NCBI GenBank assembly: GCA_020633205.1
Contig: JACKEB010000013.1
Coordinates: forward strand, 620,001-684,000
Source: Polyangiaceae bacterium
GTDB lineage: Bacteria; Myxococcota_A; Polyangia; Polyangiales; Polyangiaceae
DNA: 64,000 nt
Direction of reading: 5' to 3'
In this document: in pieces, positions 52,031 to 59,681 of the stretch
Layout: each line of letters opens with the position of its first letter
Numbering within the stretch: position 1 is the first letter of the stretch
Notes under the pieces: model-generated
What the model saw: the letters and a program-made list of their open reading frames with translations, nothing else
What the model was told of the DNA's origin: nothing
Databases searched by the model: none
Program-made: the position numbers and the translations under genes

Positions 52031-53779
52031 GTGCTGATCCCCTTGAGCGCCGCTCTTGGCTCCGTCGTGCTCGGAGTCTTGCTGGCCTTCGTGCCAGGCA
52101 GGCAAGAGTCCATGCTCGGGCCGATCCGCAGCTTCGCGCTCACCGCGTCCCTCGCGGTGGTGTTCATGCACCTCTTACCCGAGGCGTACGAGGTCCTGGG
52201 GGTCGCGACGTTCGCCGTGTTCGTTGCTGGCCTGTTGCTCCCAAGCCTGCTGGGTGCTGTCGCCGGGAAGCTCGCCGGAGCATCCCGGGCGCGAGCCGGC
52301 CTCGAGGTGGGCTACGCGGGACTCTTGCTGCATCACATCGGCGACGGCTTGTCGATGGGCGCGCTGAGCGAACACGACCATGGTGGCCACGGCCACGTCG
52401 ACGTGGTGCTAGCGCTCGCCGCGCACACCGTGCCGGTGGCAGCGATGGTGGTCTTGGCGTTCGGCGGTGCCTCGCGGAAAAAGGAGTCCGGGCTGCGCGC
52501 GTTGGGGCTCGGCGTCAGTGGGGGCGCGGGCGTTGTGCTCGGCGGCGCGGTGAGCGCAGGGTTCGCCGCCGCGACCGCCTGGGTGGCTGCGCTGACCGCA
52601 GGCATGGTGCTGCATGTGGTTGCTCACGACCTGAAGCAACACGCGCCAACGGGCAGCTGGGGACGGACCCTCGACTTCGTGGGTGCGGGGTTTGGTCTAT
52701 TGCTCGGGGCGATAGGAGCCTCGGGGCACGGGGCAGAGGAGCACGCGGTGCTCTTCGAGCGCTTGGCAGACTTCACCTACGACACCGCGCCGGTGCTGCT
52801 CTTGGCGCTCGTGCTCGCGGCGCTGGTGCAAGCCAATGTATCGATGTTGCCGCCGGCGGCTCCGGCGGGGGCGTCAAGTGCCAAGGGGGCGGCGCTCGGC
52901 GTCGCCCACGCAGTGGCCCGCCCGCTTGCGACGAGCGGGGTGCTGACATTGGGGCGCAAGCTCGCGCACCCGGCGCAAATGCTAGGGCTGATGCTCGCGG
53001 CTCCCGTCGTGAGCATCGACTTCGGGCTGATTTCCTTGCGGTTTTTGGGGCCGGGGTTGACCCTTGCGACGCTCGGCTTCGTAGCGTTGCTCGCGTGGGC
53101 GCTCGGTGCTTTGGTTGGAGGCAGGCAGGCTGCCAGTGAGACGCCGCCGGACAGCGGCCGCGTTCAGCTGGGGATCGGGGCTGATTTCGTCGGGAGATTT
53201 CAGCGCGCCTTCGAGGGCTTGCTGGATCACCTTGGGATCTGGATGGTGCTTGGTCTGTTGAGCGCCGCCTTCGTCGAAGCGTACGTCCCGAGCGGGGCGC
53301 TCGATTTGCAGCACCCGCTCCTTGCGTTGTGCGTGATCAGCGCTGTCGCGCTGCCGAGCTACCTCAGCGCGCCATCGGCGGTGCCCGTGGTCGCCGTTGC
53401 GATCGCCAAAGGGCTCCCGCCCGGGGTCGCCGTGGCGGGGTTGGTGCTCGGCGCGACCTTCAACTTGCGCGCTCTCGGTTTTTTCCGCGCTCGCCTGGGC
53501 ACCGCGCGGAGCATCGCGCTGGCGCTGGGGATCGTCGCTGGGTGCTGGGGACTCGCCTGGGGCGTGGGGCAGGGAATTCCTGCGGTGGGCGAGCACACGC
53601 TGAGCGTTGTGGCACCTCACGCGCCTGGCTTCTTTGGCAAGCTCGCCACGGCGATCCTCTTGCTGCTCCTGCTGCGCCGGGTTTGGTTTCATGGCGTGCG
53701 CGCCTGGGTTGCGGAGCTCATGGGTAGCTACGCCCACGAGCACCACATCGCCCAGGCGAGCCCACGCGAGGTGAGCTAG
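52031..53779 (+). CDS. ZIP-like metal transporter fused to a YraQ/DUF318-type permease
   Basis: A 582-residue membrane protein with two parts. Residues 1-240 look like ZIP: VFMHLLPEAYEVLG, LLLHHIGDGLSMGALSEHDHGGHGH (His-rich loop) and MVLHVVAHDL. Residues ~280-560 have the layout of YraQ/UPF0718 permeases, with SAPSAVPVVAVAIAKGLPPGVAVAGLVLGATFN as the conserved re-entrant-type segment. About fourteen spans are predicted overall. Fused ZIP-permease proteins are not a standard architecture and it may couple metal binding with a second transport step (inference). GTG 52031 has AACGAGG 5 bases upstream. Confidence 0.75.
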   Translation: MLIPLSAALGSVVLGVLLAFVPGRQESMLGPIRSFALTASLAVVFMHLLPEAYEVLGVATFAVFVAGLLLPSLLGAVAGKLAGASRARAGLEVGYAGLLLHHIGDGLSMGALSEHDHGGHGHVDVVLALAAHTVPVAAMVVLAFGGASRKKESGLRALGLGVSGGAGVVLGGAVSAGFAAATAWVAALTAGMVLHVVAHDLKQHAPTGSWGRTLDFVGAGFGLLLGAIGASGHGAEEHAVLFERLADFTYDTAPVLLLALVLAALVQANVSMLPPAAPAGASSAKGAALGVAHAVARPLATSGVLTLGRKLAHPAQMLGLMLAAPVVSIDFGLISLRFLGPGLTLATLGFVALLAWALGALVGGRQAASETPPDSGRVQLGIGADFVGRFQRAFEGLLDHLGIWMVLGLLSAAFVEAYVPSGALDLQHPLLALCVISAVALPSYLSAPSAVPVVAVAIAKGLPPGVAVAGLVLGATFNLRALGFFRARLGTARSIALALGIVAGCWGLAWGVGQGIPAVGEHTLSVVAPHAPGFFGKLATAILLLLLLRRVWFHGVRAWVAELMGSYAHEHHIAQASPREVS

Positions 53780-53862
53780 CCGCGAGTCCGTGCGGTTACG
53801 CACGTTTTCTCGTTGGGCGCGGTTGCGCGAGCTGCACTCGCCGGGCGAGAGTACTCCGTCTG

Positions 53863-54522
53863 ATGCGCGCCCTGCGCCTTCCACTCCTGCTCGTCGGCTG
53901 CGCTTCCTCGGCCCATGAAGCGCCCGCTTCGCACCCTGCTGACCCTGCGCCGCGAGGCGTGCCGGTGAACTCCGCTAGCGGCGTGGAACAGGTGGTGATT
54001 CGTGCTGCCGTGCCCGAGGCTGAGCAGCACTATGTGTTGGCAGAGATGATCAGCGGGGATCGGCACGGTTGGTTGTTGTTCGAACCAAGTGGAGACGAGC
54101 TCTACGCGACGTTCGCGGAGTTTGGCGACAACGTCGGCCAAGATCGCTGCGCCATGAACATCCGCTTTCTCACGACGGACGACCGCGCCTTCGCGAAGTT
54201 ACGCCCGCCGGTAACGCTGAACGGCGCTGCCTGCGCGACTTCGGCTCGCGATGTCGTGAAGGTCGAAGCAGGGCAGCCGCCCGACGTCAGCTGGCTACAC
54301 ATCGAACGCGGGTCCGATGAAGGCAGCGGCTGGTTTGCGCTCTGGAAGGGCTACGCGCTGGAGACGGAGCTTTGGACCTGGCAGCTCGCCCGGGTCCCAC
54401 GAGGCTCTGGGCCCTCCGAGTTCAATGGCCATTGGGACGAACTCGACGTAGGTGCCCACGTCCCTCCCAAGCTGGCGTGGCCACCAGCGGTCGATCCAAG
54501 CGTTACACCGGATGAGTCTTGA
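53863..54522 (+). CDS. Lipoprotein of unknown function
   Basis: A 219-residue lipoprotein with a short leader and lipobox LLLVGCASS, followed by a His/Pro-rich spacer (HEAPASHPADPAPRG). The mature domain is beta-rich with one Cys pair (RCAMNI; ACATSARDV). It is followed by the minus-strand nucleotidyltransferase gene 15 bases away. No family recognised. Confidence 0.62.
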   Translation: MRALRLPLLLVGCASSAHEAPASHPADPAPRGVPVNSASGVEQVVIRAAVPEAEQHYVLAEMISGDRHGWLLFEPSGDELYATFAEFGDNVGQDRCAMNIRFLTTDDRAFAKLRPPVTLNGAACATSARDVVKVEAGQPPDVSWLHIERGSDEGSGWFALWKGYALETELWTWQLARVPRGSGPSEFNGHWDELDVGAHVPPKLAWPPAVDPSVTPDES

Positions 54523-54537
54523 TGGGCCGCAGCCGCG

Positions 54538-55089
54538 CTACTGTTTGATTCGCTCCCAGAGATCTCGAACACCGAGTTCGTCGAGCCACTGTTCCAGATA
54601 CTCGATATCGATCGCGTCGCCCGTGACCTCGACCAGGGTCGAGACGTCACGCAGCTGTCGCTCGGAGCTGCCCAATTTCGCCCACTCTAGTTTAGTCAAG
54701 ATGGTGTCTTCCAACGACGCGACCTGAACGCTGAGCCCAAGAATTGTCGCCGGTGCGCGGCGGGAGAGCTCGATGCGGCTGAAGCGACGCGGCTTGCGGA
54801 AGATAACATCTAATTTCCACGCGGTTTCTATGTCGATCACGTTGAACTGACCGCGTCGTTTGAATTCGTCTAGCGCCGTGTCAGGGTCGACGTAGGTGGT
54901 AGCGCTGCTGATTAATCTCAGGAACTCTTTCAATGAGTCTTGGTCGGGATCGACAATGATGTCGATGTCTTGTGTCGCCCGCGGTGCACCATGATGAGAA
55001 CTCGCGAAAGACCCTGCCAGCATGTAGGGCACCTGCGCTTGGTCCAGCGCAGTCACGATGCGCGCGAGGAACGCTTGGGCACCGCTCAC
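54538..55089 (-). CDS. MNT/DUF6036-type nucleotidyltransferase
   Basis: A 183-residue protein with a minimal nucleotidyltransferase core: MLAGSFASSHHGAPRATQDIDIIVD, i.e. Gly-Ser followed ~13 residues later by Asp-x-Asp. A third acidic residue is in ETAWKLDVIF. Its size and layout are those of AbiEii/DUF6036-type NTases, many of which are toxins or antitoxins of type IV or VII-like systems that modify tRNA or proteins. The GTG start overlaps the small upstream gene by 4 bases (GTGA), so the two form a pair. Local base composition is lower in GC than neighbours, hinting at transfer. Function as a toxin is not proven. Confidence 0.68.
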   Translation of the reverse strand: MSGAQAFLARIVTALDQAQVPYMLAGSFASSHHGAPRATQDIDIIVDPDQDSLKEFLRLISSATTYVDPDTALDEFKRRGQFNVIDIETAWKLDVIFRKPRRFSRIELSRRAPATILGLSVQVASLEDTILTKLEWAKLGSSERQLRDVSTLVEVTGDAIDIEYLEQWLDELGVRDLWERIKQ

Positions 55090-55337
55090 GCAGCGGGCAC
55101 CCTCTCGTTGGGCCAGACGCGCTGCGCCGACTCGCGACCGTACAGGAGGCAGACTAGCGCGCGTCGCACTTCGGCCTCCGTGTACTCCGGATGTCGCTGG
55201 CGGATGCCGGCGGCGGCGATCTCCCGGATCTCGTCGCTCATTCTCAAAGCCAAAGCGCTGCGTTGCTCCGGCGACATCTGGCGATAGAGGCGGAGCTGAA
55301 CAGTGTGAGCAGCGGGGGCGGTATCAAGCGGACGCAT
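55086..55337 (-). CDS. Small protein paired with nucleotidyltransferase
   Basis: An 83-residue helical protein: LRLYRQMSPEQRSALALRMSDEIREIAAAGIRQRHPEYTEAEVRRALVCLL is the core. This type is often seen just upstream of a DUF6036-like nucleotidyltransferase, as here with a 4-base overlap. It may be the partner (for example antitoxin) of that enzyme. Start ATG 55337; the long frame upstream to 55556 overlaps the rtcB end and is dismissed. No function recognised from sequence. Confidence 0.6.
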   Translation of the reverse strand: MRPLDTAPAAHTVQLRLYRQMSPEQRSALALRMSDEIREIAAAGIRQRHPEYTEAEVRRALVCLLYGRESAQRVWPNERVPAA

Positions 55338-55407
55338 TCGACAGCCAGAGCGTAGAACGAACCGTGTGCGAGTCCAATGGGGCCGCACTGGACCTAGTCG
55401 CGCCGCG

Positions 55408-55440
55408 TTGGCAGGGTGTTGAAACACCCTGCCAATCAAC
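55408..55440 (+). repeat. Hairpin repeat, copy A, downstream of rtcB
   Basis: TTGGCAGGGTGTT and AACACCCTGCCAA form a 13-bp stem with a GA loop (55408-55435), followed by TCAAC. A degenerate copy lies at 57211-57245 on the other side of the rbfA-rtcB pair in the same orientation. The core is reminiscent of insertion-sequence ends or REP-like elements. Confidence 0.65.
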
Positions 55441-55476
55441 ATGTTGTTTAGGTCGTCTTGAAGTTGAGCACCGGGG

Positions 55477-56586
55477 TCAGCTTGGCCTGGATGCGCACCA
55501 GGGCCTTCTGCGCAGCATGACCTGAGTGATGGGTTTGTAGGCGCTCGGCGCTTCACTGACTAGCTGTGCCGCGCGACGCTCCTCGAAGAAGACGCCTTGC
55601 ATCTCCGCTACGAGGTCCTGGGGGCTGATGTGGATCGCGGCGGCTGTGCGGCTCAGGGCGCGCCCGGCACCGTGAGAGCTCGAGCAGAGAGAGCTTGGCT
55701 CGCCTCGACCACTCACCAAGTAGCTGTGGCTACCCATCGAACCGGGGATGATGCCCAGCTCGTCTTGCCTTGCGGAACTAGCGCCTTTGCGGTGCACCCA
55801 CAACGGCTCGCCAGAATGCGCTTCGTAGCGCACTTGGTTGTGCACCATGTCGCGCGCGGTTTCCGGTTCTGGTTGCCAACCGAGTAGATCCATTGCCGCT
55901 CGCGTGGCGGCAGCGCGGATCCGCGCGCGGTTCAGCTCAGCGTAGCGCACACACAGCTCCGCGTCGCGCAGGTACGCGCGCCCCGTGTCTGACATGGCCT
56001 CAATGGCGCTCAATTGGGGGCCCAGTGGCTTGGGGCAGTAATGGTCGCGCACCGCCTTGCCTAACCCCCGCGAGCCCGAATGGACGAGGAGCCACGGGCG
56101 CTGTTGTTCGTCGCTGCAGAACTCGACGAAGTGGTTCCCGCGTCCCAACGTGCCGAGCTGGAGTGCGCCATCGCGCTCGAGTAGCCGTTGCAGGCGAGGT
56201 TGACTGAGGCAACTTCCGGTGAGTGCATCGAGCGCCTGAGGCTGCGGCCATTTCAAGGCTGGAACCGTTTCCGCGAGGCGTTGCAGGACACGCTGTGCTT
56301 CTGGCGCGCCCAAAGCCTCCAGCTCTCCTTGGAGGCGAATCGCGCTCACACCGCAGCCGATGTCCCCCCCGACTGCCTGAGGATACACATGGCTTCTCGA
56401 GGCGACCACTGCGCCCACGCAGACGTGCTCTGCCAGGTGCACGTCGGGCATCAAGGCGATGCGCGCGACGTCGTTGCGCCGCGCGATACGCCCGATGTTC
56501 TGTCGGCATTCTTGGCTGAGCGGCTCGGGCAAGAAGGCCTGCACCTTCTCCCATCCCGAGCCGCCCTTGGCTGTCTTTGGTGTCAT
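55477..56586 (-). CDS. rtcB: RtcB-family RNA ligase (short form)
   Basis: A 369-residue RtcB-fold protein. Metal and catalytic residues are all visible: MPDVHLAEHVCVGAVVAS, QAVGGDIGCGVSAIR (Asp, Cys), LGTLGRGNHFVEF, LVHSGSRGLGKAV, VHRKGASSA and IPGSMGSHSYLVSG, then SSSHGAGRALSR with the guanylylated His. RtcB joins RNA 2',3'-cyclic phosphate or 3'-phosphate ends to 5'-OH ends in tRNA repair. Length is below that of E. coli RtcB (408), as in the short subgroup. Its ATG overlaps the RbfA-like stop by 4 bases (ATGA), so the two are translationally coupled. A hairpin repeat lies after its stop. Confidence 0.88.
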   Translation of the reverse strand: MTPKTAKGGSGWEKVQAFLPEPLSQECRQNIGRIARRNDVARIALMPDVHLAEHVCVGAVVASRSHVYPQAVGGDIGCGVSAIRLQGELEALGAPEAQRVLQRLAETVPALKWPQPQALDALTGSCLSQPRLQRLLERDGALQLGTLGRGNHFVEFCSDEQQRPWLLVHSGSRGLGKAVRDHYCPKPLGPQLSAIEAMSDTGRAYLRDAELCVRYAELNRARIRAAATRAAMDLLGWQPEPETARDMVHNQVRYEAHSGEPLWVHRKGASSARQDELGIIPGSMGSHSYLVSGRGEPSSLCSSSHGAGRALSRTAAAIHISPQDLVAEMQGVFFEERRAAQLVSEAPSAYKPITQVMLRRRPWCASRPS

Positions 56587-56999
56587 TGGCTATCGGCCTC
56601 CCCACTCAGCAGGCGAGCTGCTGCGTCGTCTGGCCAATCCGCGAGGATCTCGAAGCGTAGCTCCGGGACTCGCTTGCGAGTGATCTCCTCAGCGACCTCC
56701 CGGCGTAGCCAGGACGAGGCGTGCTCCAAGTGTTCAGAGACTTCTTCTGCGCTGTGAGTCGAGCTCACCACGCGGACGTGGAGCTTGCCGTCGGTGTGAA
56801 GCACCGAGTGGACGTCGAGGTTGTGCAAGACGGGGTTGCGGCTCCCCGCCAGACACAGCTCCAGAACGCGTTCCACTTGGCTAGCGAGCTGCCAGTCGGC
56901 GCGCTGAGGAGACGTTGGTTGTCGTTTCGCTTTCGAGCGCCGCGCTGAGCGGCGTGGGTCGCGAGACTTGGCGCCCCGCGAGTCGTTGGTGAATTTCAA
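56583..56999 (-). CDS. RbfA-like ribosome-binding factor
   Basis: A 138-residue protein with a basic N-terminal stretch (SRDPRRSARRSKAKRQPTS) and an RbfA-like KH-fold: LASQVERVLELCLAGSRNPVLHNLDVHSVLHTDGKLHVRVV, EEVSEHLEHASSWLRREVAEEI, RKRVPELRFEIL. RbfA binds the 30S head during late maturation. A TTG start at 56999 has AGGAA 10 bases upstream and ATT one codon earlier would be unusual. Divergence from typical RbfA is notable; it could be a paralogue used with RtcB in RNA repair (inference). Confidence 0.65.
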   Translation of the reverse strand: MKFTNDSRGAKSRDPRRSARRSKAKRQPTSPQRADWQLASQVERVLELCLAGSRNPVLHNLDVHSVLHTDGKLHVRVVSSTHSAEEVSEHLEHASSWLRREVAEEITRKRVPELRFEILADWPDDAAARLLSGEADSQ

Positions 57000-57489
57000 A
57001 ATGGTTCGTTCCTGGCCTTGCAGCCTTCGCGCCTTCCGAGCGCGAATTGCCGCAGGGCAATAGGGTGCCAGCAAGCGACCGAAGGTCGCTCGAGGTGAGG
57101 GGCGGAGGGCTCAAAGGCGAAGCTCCGCCGAGCCGCGCGATGCGCGCGCAGCGAGAATTCAAGGCTTTTCAGCGCTTGTCGTGGATGGTTTCACGCGTCA
57201 GGCAGTGGCGTGGCAGGGTCGAAGAAACCCTTCCAATCACCAACTGGCAGACGCGAGGCGGGAACGACGCGCGCGATCGCGGCTGCTGTGAACGAGCAGC
57301 TAGCGCTTCGAGCGCACGTGCACGGATCTCTCGAGTTCGGAGCCCTGGTGGCTCCTACCCTTAAGTTCCTTTACGCCGCAATTCCGAGTGGGAAGCGGCG
57401 GAGCAGCGTGTCGTGTGAGCAGCGCATGACGTCCTCCGAGGACGCGGTTCTTAGCATCGAGCGTTGGCTTGTTCAACCGCCACCCGCGA
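57000..57489. other. Intergenic region with degenerate hairpin repeat
   Basis: 490 bases hold the promoter area of the rbfA-rtcB pair and a second copy of the hairpin repeat (57211-57245). The short open frames here have no homology or ribosome site. No tRNA was recognised. Confidence 0.45.
57211..57245 (+). repeat. Hairpin repeat, copy B, upstream of rbfA-rtcB
   Basis: TGGCAGGGT, a short variable core, then ACCCTTCCAATCACCAAC aligns with copy A (TGGCAGGGT ... ACCCTGCCAATCAAC). The stem is imperfect. The two copies are 1.8 kb apart and bracket the rbfA-rtcB genes. Confidence 0.5.
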
Positions 57490-57939
57490 TTAGCGCAACA
57501 GGATCATCCCGATGATGAAGAGGAACATCAGGGCGACGAACCCCACCAGGACTCCGATGATGATCAGGTTGACCTTCATCGCGTGCCCGTCTTTGCGTGG
57601 GGGAGGCAGCGGGGCGCCCGTCTGCATCGAGTGTACGTGCTGCTCGATGCGCTCCTGGAAGAGCTTGCAGACGTTCGGCAAGAAGCTGAACGGATCGGCC
57701 AGCGCGAGGATGCTGGCGTTCAACTGGATCTGCGATGCCGCGTCGCCGCTGGCCATCACTCCCGCGTTGATGTCCACCGGATTGGTCCAGCCGAAGCCGC
57801 GGCTGAACATCATCGTGTAGCCCTGGGGGTCCTCCCGGATCAGCTTGAAGCCAGGGATCTCGCTGCCGGCGTTGCGAAGCACCATATAGGCTTGGTTCGC
57901 GGGGATCGTGAGCTGGATATTCTGGATGTAGCTGGCCAC
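57490..57939 (-). CDS. C-terminally membrane-anchored protein of unknown function
   Basis: A 149-residue protein with a soluble N-terminal part (VASYIQNIQLTIPANQAYMVLRNAG, PGFKLIREDPQGYTMMFSRGFGW) and one C-terminal span (MKVNLIIIGVLVGFVALMFLFIIGMILL). The tail-anchored layout places the domain in the cytosol. GTG 57939 follows AGGACA about 12 bases upstream; another in-frame start is at 57975. No family recognised. It is divergent from the Cys-rich lipoprotein gene. Confidence 0.6.
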   Translation of the reverse strand: MASYIQNIQLTIPANQAYMVLRNAGSEIPGFKLIREDPQGYTMMFSRGFGWTNPVDINAGVMASGDAASQIQLNASILALADPFSFLPNVCKLFQERIEQHVHSMQTGAPLPPPRKDGHAMKVNLIIIGVLVGFVALMFLFIIGMILLR

Positions 57940-58090
57940 GTGGTGAGTCTGTCCTGGCTTCGGTCCCGCCCGCAAGCGGGCGATACGCCTCCTACGGCGC
58001 AGCGGCGCAGAATGTTCCCATCCGCAAAAGCGGTCGCCGTGGGGCCGTTTTCACCTTGGGTGCTTCCTCGGTCGCTGCTAAGCCCCGCCC

Positions 58091-59185
58091 ATGACTCGGG
58101 GGTGGTGGGCGCTGGTGGTGCTTGGTTGGTCGCTGGTTGGCTGTGGGGGCTCGGACGCAGCAGGTGGCGTCGGGGGAACCGGCGGTGGACAAGCGGATGC
58201 GGGCGCGGACGCGACCCAGAGTGGAGGCACTGGGGGTGGCGGCGATGGCGGCGTTGGCGGCGCTTCCGCGGGGCAAGGCGGTCAGCTGCTCGGTGGCAGC
58301 GGAGGCAGCGCGGGTTCGCAAGGTGGTACCGCGTCCGGGGGCAGCGCGGGTTCTGCCGGCGCGAGCAGCGGTGGCATGTCCAGTGGGGGCACGTCGGGAA
58401 CCGGTGCCGCGGCGGGTGCAGGAGGCGCGGCGGGCCAGGCGGGCGCAGGCGGCACAAGCGCGTCGCCTGAATGTGGGGATGGGGTCAAGAATCAGAGCTG
58501 GGAGCAGTGTGACGTCAGCGACTTCGGAAGTGCGAGCTGTGCCTCGCAGCTCGGTTCCAACTACTCGGGCAGCCTGAGTTGCACCTCCAACTGCCAGATC
58601 TCGACGTCCAGCTGTCAGTGTAACCCCGACTGCAGTGGCGGCCGCAACTGCGGGAGCAATGGCTGCGGTGGCGTGTGTGGTACCTGCTCCGGTAATTCCA
58701 CCTGCAGCAGCGGGCACTGCACCTGCACACCCAGTTGCGCGGGGAAACAATGCGGGGACAACGGCTGCGGCGGTGACTGCGGACCGTGTACTGGCGGGAC
58801 GACCTGTGAGAACTTCCAGTGCAAGCTCCCAGGAGGTTGCAGTCCGGCGACGACTTGTCCAACTCAAGTGCCCAAGTCGTCTGATGCGCAGTATTGCCTG
58901 GGTTACGACACCTACACGCAATGCGTGTATTGCCCAGCGAACTGCGGGTCGCCTCACTATGGCTACAGCTGTACCTCGAGTGGCGGGCCGCCCGGCGTGA
59001 ACGGTTGCGTGTACGCGAATGGTGTCTGGTGTTGCCCCACGGCAGCGTGCATGCGGGCAACACCGTGGGACTCGACCTGTGCAGGCGCTGGGCTACCCCC
59101 CGTGTCTTACACCTGTCACCCCGAAGCATCGGTGCCCGCGGGCTGTGTGCAGCGCACGGGTCAGTACTACTGCTGTCCGAGCTAG
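58091..59185 (+). CDS. DUF4215-like cysteine-rich lipoprotein
   Basis: A 364-residue lipoprotein: leader ending WSLVGCGGS, ~95 residues of Gly/Ser/Ala/Thr repeats, then a DUF4215-type motif (ECGDGVKNQSWEQCDVSDFGSASC ... LSCTSNCQI), and EGF-like or knot-like cysteine modules (CNPDCSGGRNCGSNGCGGVCGTC; CTPSCAGKQCGDNGCGGDCGPC) that repeat about every 40 residues. The end is a compact Cys-rich domain. DUF4215 proteins are surface proteins of myxobacteria. The repeats are likely disulfide-bonded. The 3' end overlaps the TfoX-like gene by 4 bases on the opposite strand. Confidence 0.78.
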   Translation: MTRGWWALVVLGWSLVGCGGSDAAGGVGGTGGGQADAGADATQSGGTGGGGDGGVGGASAGQGGQLLGGSGGSAGSQGGTASGGSAGSAGASSGGMSSGGTSGTGAAAGAGGAAGQAGAGGTSASPECGDGVKNQSWEQCDVSDFGSASCASQLGSNYSGSLSCTSNCQISTSSCQCNPDCSGGRNCGSNGCGGVCGTCSGNSTCSSGHCTCTPSCAGKQCGDNGCGGDCGPCTGGTTCENFQCKLPGGCSPATTCPTQVPKSSDAQYCLGYDTYTQCVYCPANCGSPHYGYSCTSSGGPPGVNGCVYANGVWCCPTAACMRATPWDSTCAGAGLPPVSYTCHPEASVPAGCVQRTGQYYCCPS

Positions 59186-59643
59186 GCTTTGGTCGCGTGG
59201 GGTGACTTTGCCGGCTTTGCCTTGGTTGGCTGAGGCTTGGCCTTCGTAGGCTTGGCTTTGGCGGGCTTGGCCTTAGCAGGCTTTGCCTTGGTTGGTCTTG
59301 CGTCATGCTTCGCGGTCTTGGGGGGAAGCGCGCCTGTGAAGTCAGAGCCCAGCTTGATCCACTTGAGCAAGCTCGGGGCGGTGCGAAAGCCTGCAGGGTC
59401 CACGTACACCATGCCTTTCATCGGCTTGCCGGTGAAATCCATCGGTCGAGCGTGAGGTAGGCTCACTGCCTTGTCGTAGCCTTCTGCGCCGACGCGCAGC
59501 ATCAGCGTGTCGCGCACGATACCGCAGCACATGTGCCCGTTCAGCGTGAAGCACAAACCGCCGAACATCTTGCGTTCAGCGATCCTCGGATCACCTTCAA
59601 ATACCGCGCGGATACGCGTCGCGAGCTTCTCGTCGTAGGCCAT
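59182..59643 (-). CDS. TfoX N-terminal domain protein
   Basis: A 153-residue protein. Residues 1-100 match TfoX-N (MAYDEKLATRIRAVFEGDPRIAERKMFGGLCFTLNGHMCCGIV ... LMLRVGAEGYDKAV ... PMKGMVYVDPAGF), a small fold found next to competence regulators and in stand-alone proteins. The rest is a Lys/Ala/Pro repeat tail (TKAKPAKAKPAKAKP) typical of GC-rich nucleic-acid-associated proteins. A role in competence is not shown for stand-alone members. Confidence 0.85.
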   Translation of the reverse strand: MAYDEKLATRIRAVFEGDPRIAERKMFGGLCFTLNGHMCCGIVRDTLMLRVGAEGYDKAVSLPHARPMDFTGKPMKGMVYVDPAGFRTAPSLLKWIKLGSDFTGALPPKTAKHDARPTKAKPAKAKPAKAKPTKAKPQPTKAKPAKSPHATKA

Positions 59644-59681
59644 AGCGGTTTGTCTGTCGTTTCTTCAGAGGAGGAACTGCT

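Noticed and set aside
57469..58470. A 333-residue plus-strand open frame across the tail-anchored protein and lipoprotein starts
   Set aside because: Sequence is Arg/Trp/Gly-rich shadow coding of the real minus-strand and plus-strand genes; no ribosome site and no domain.
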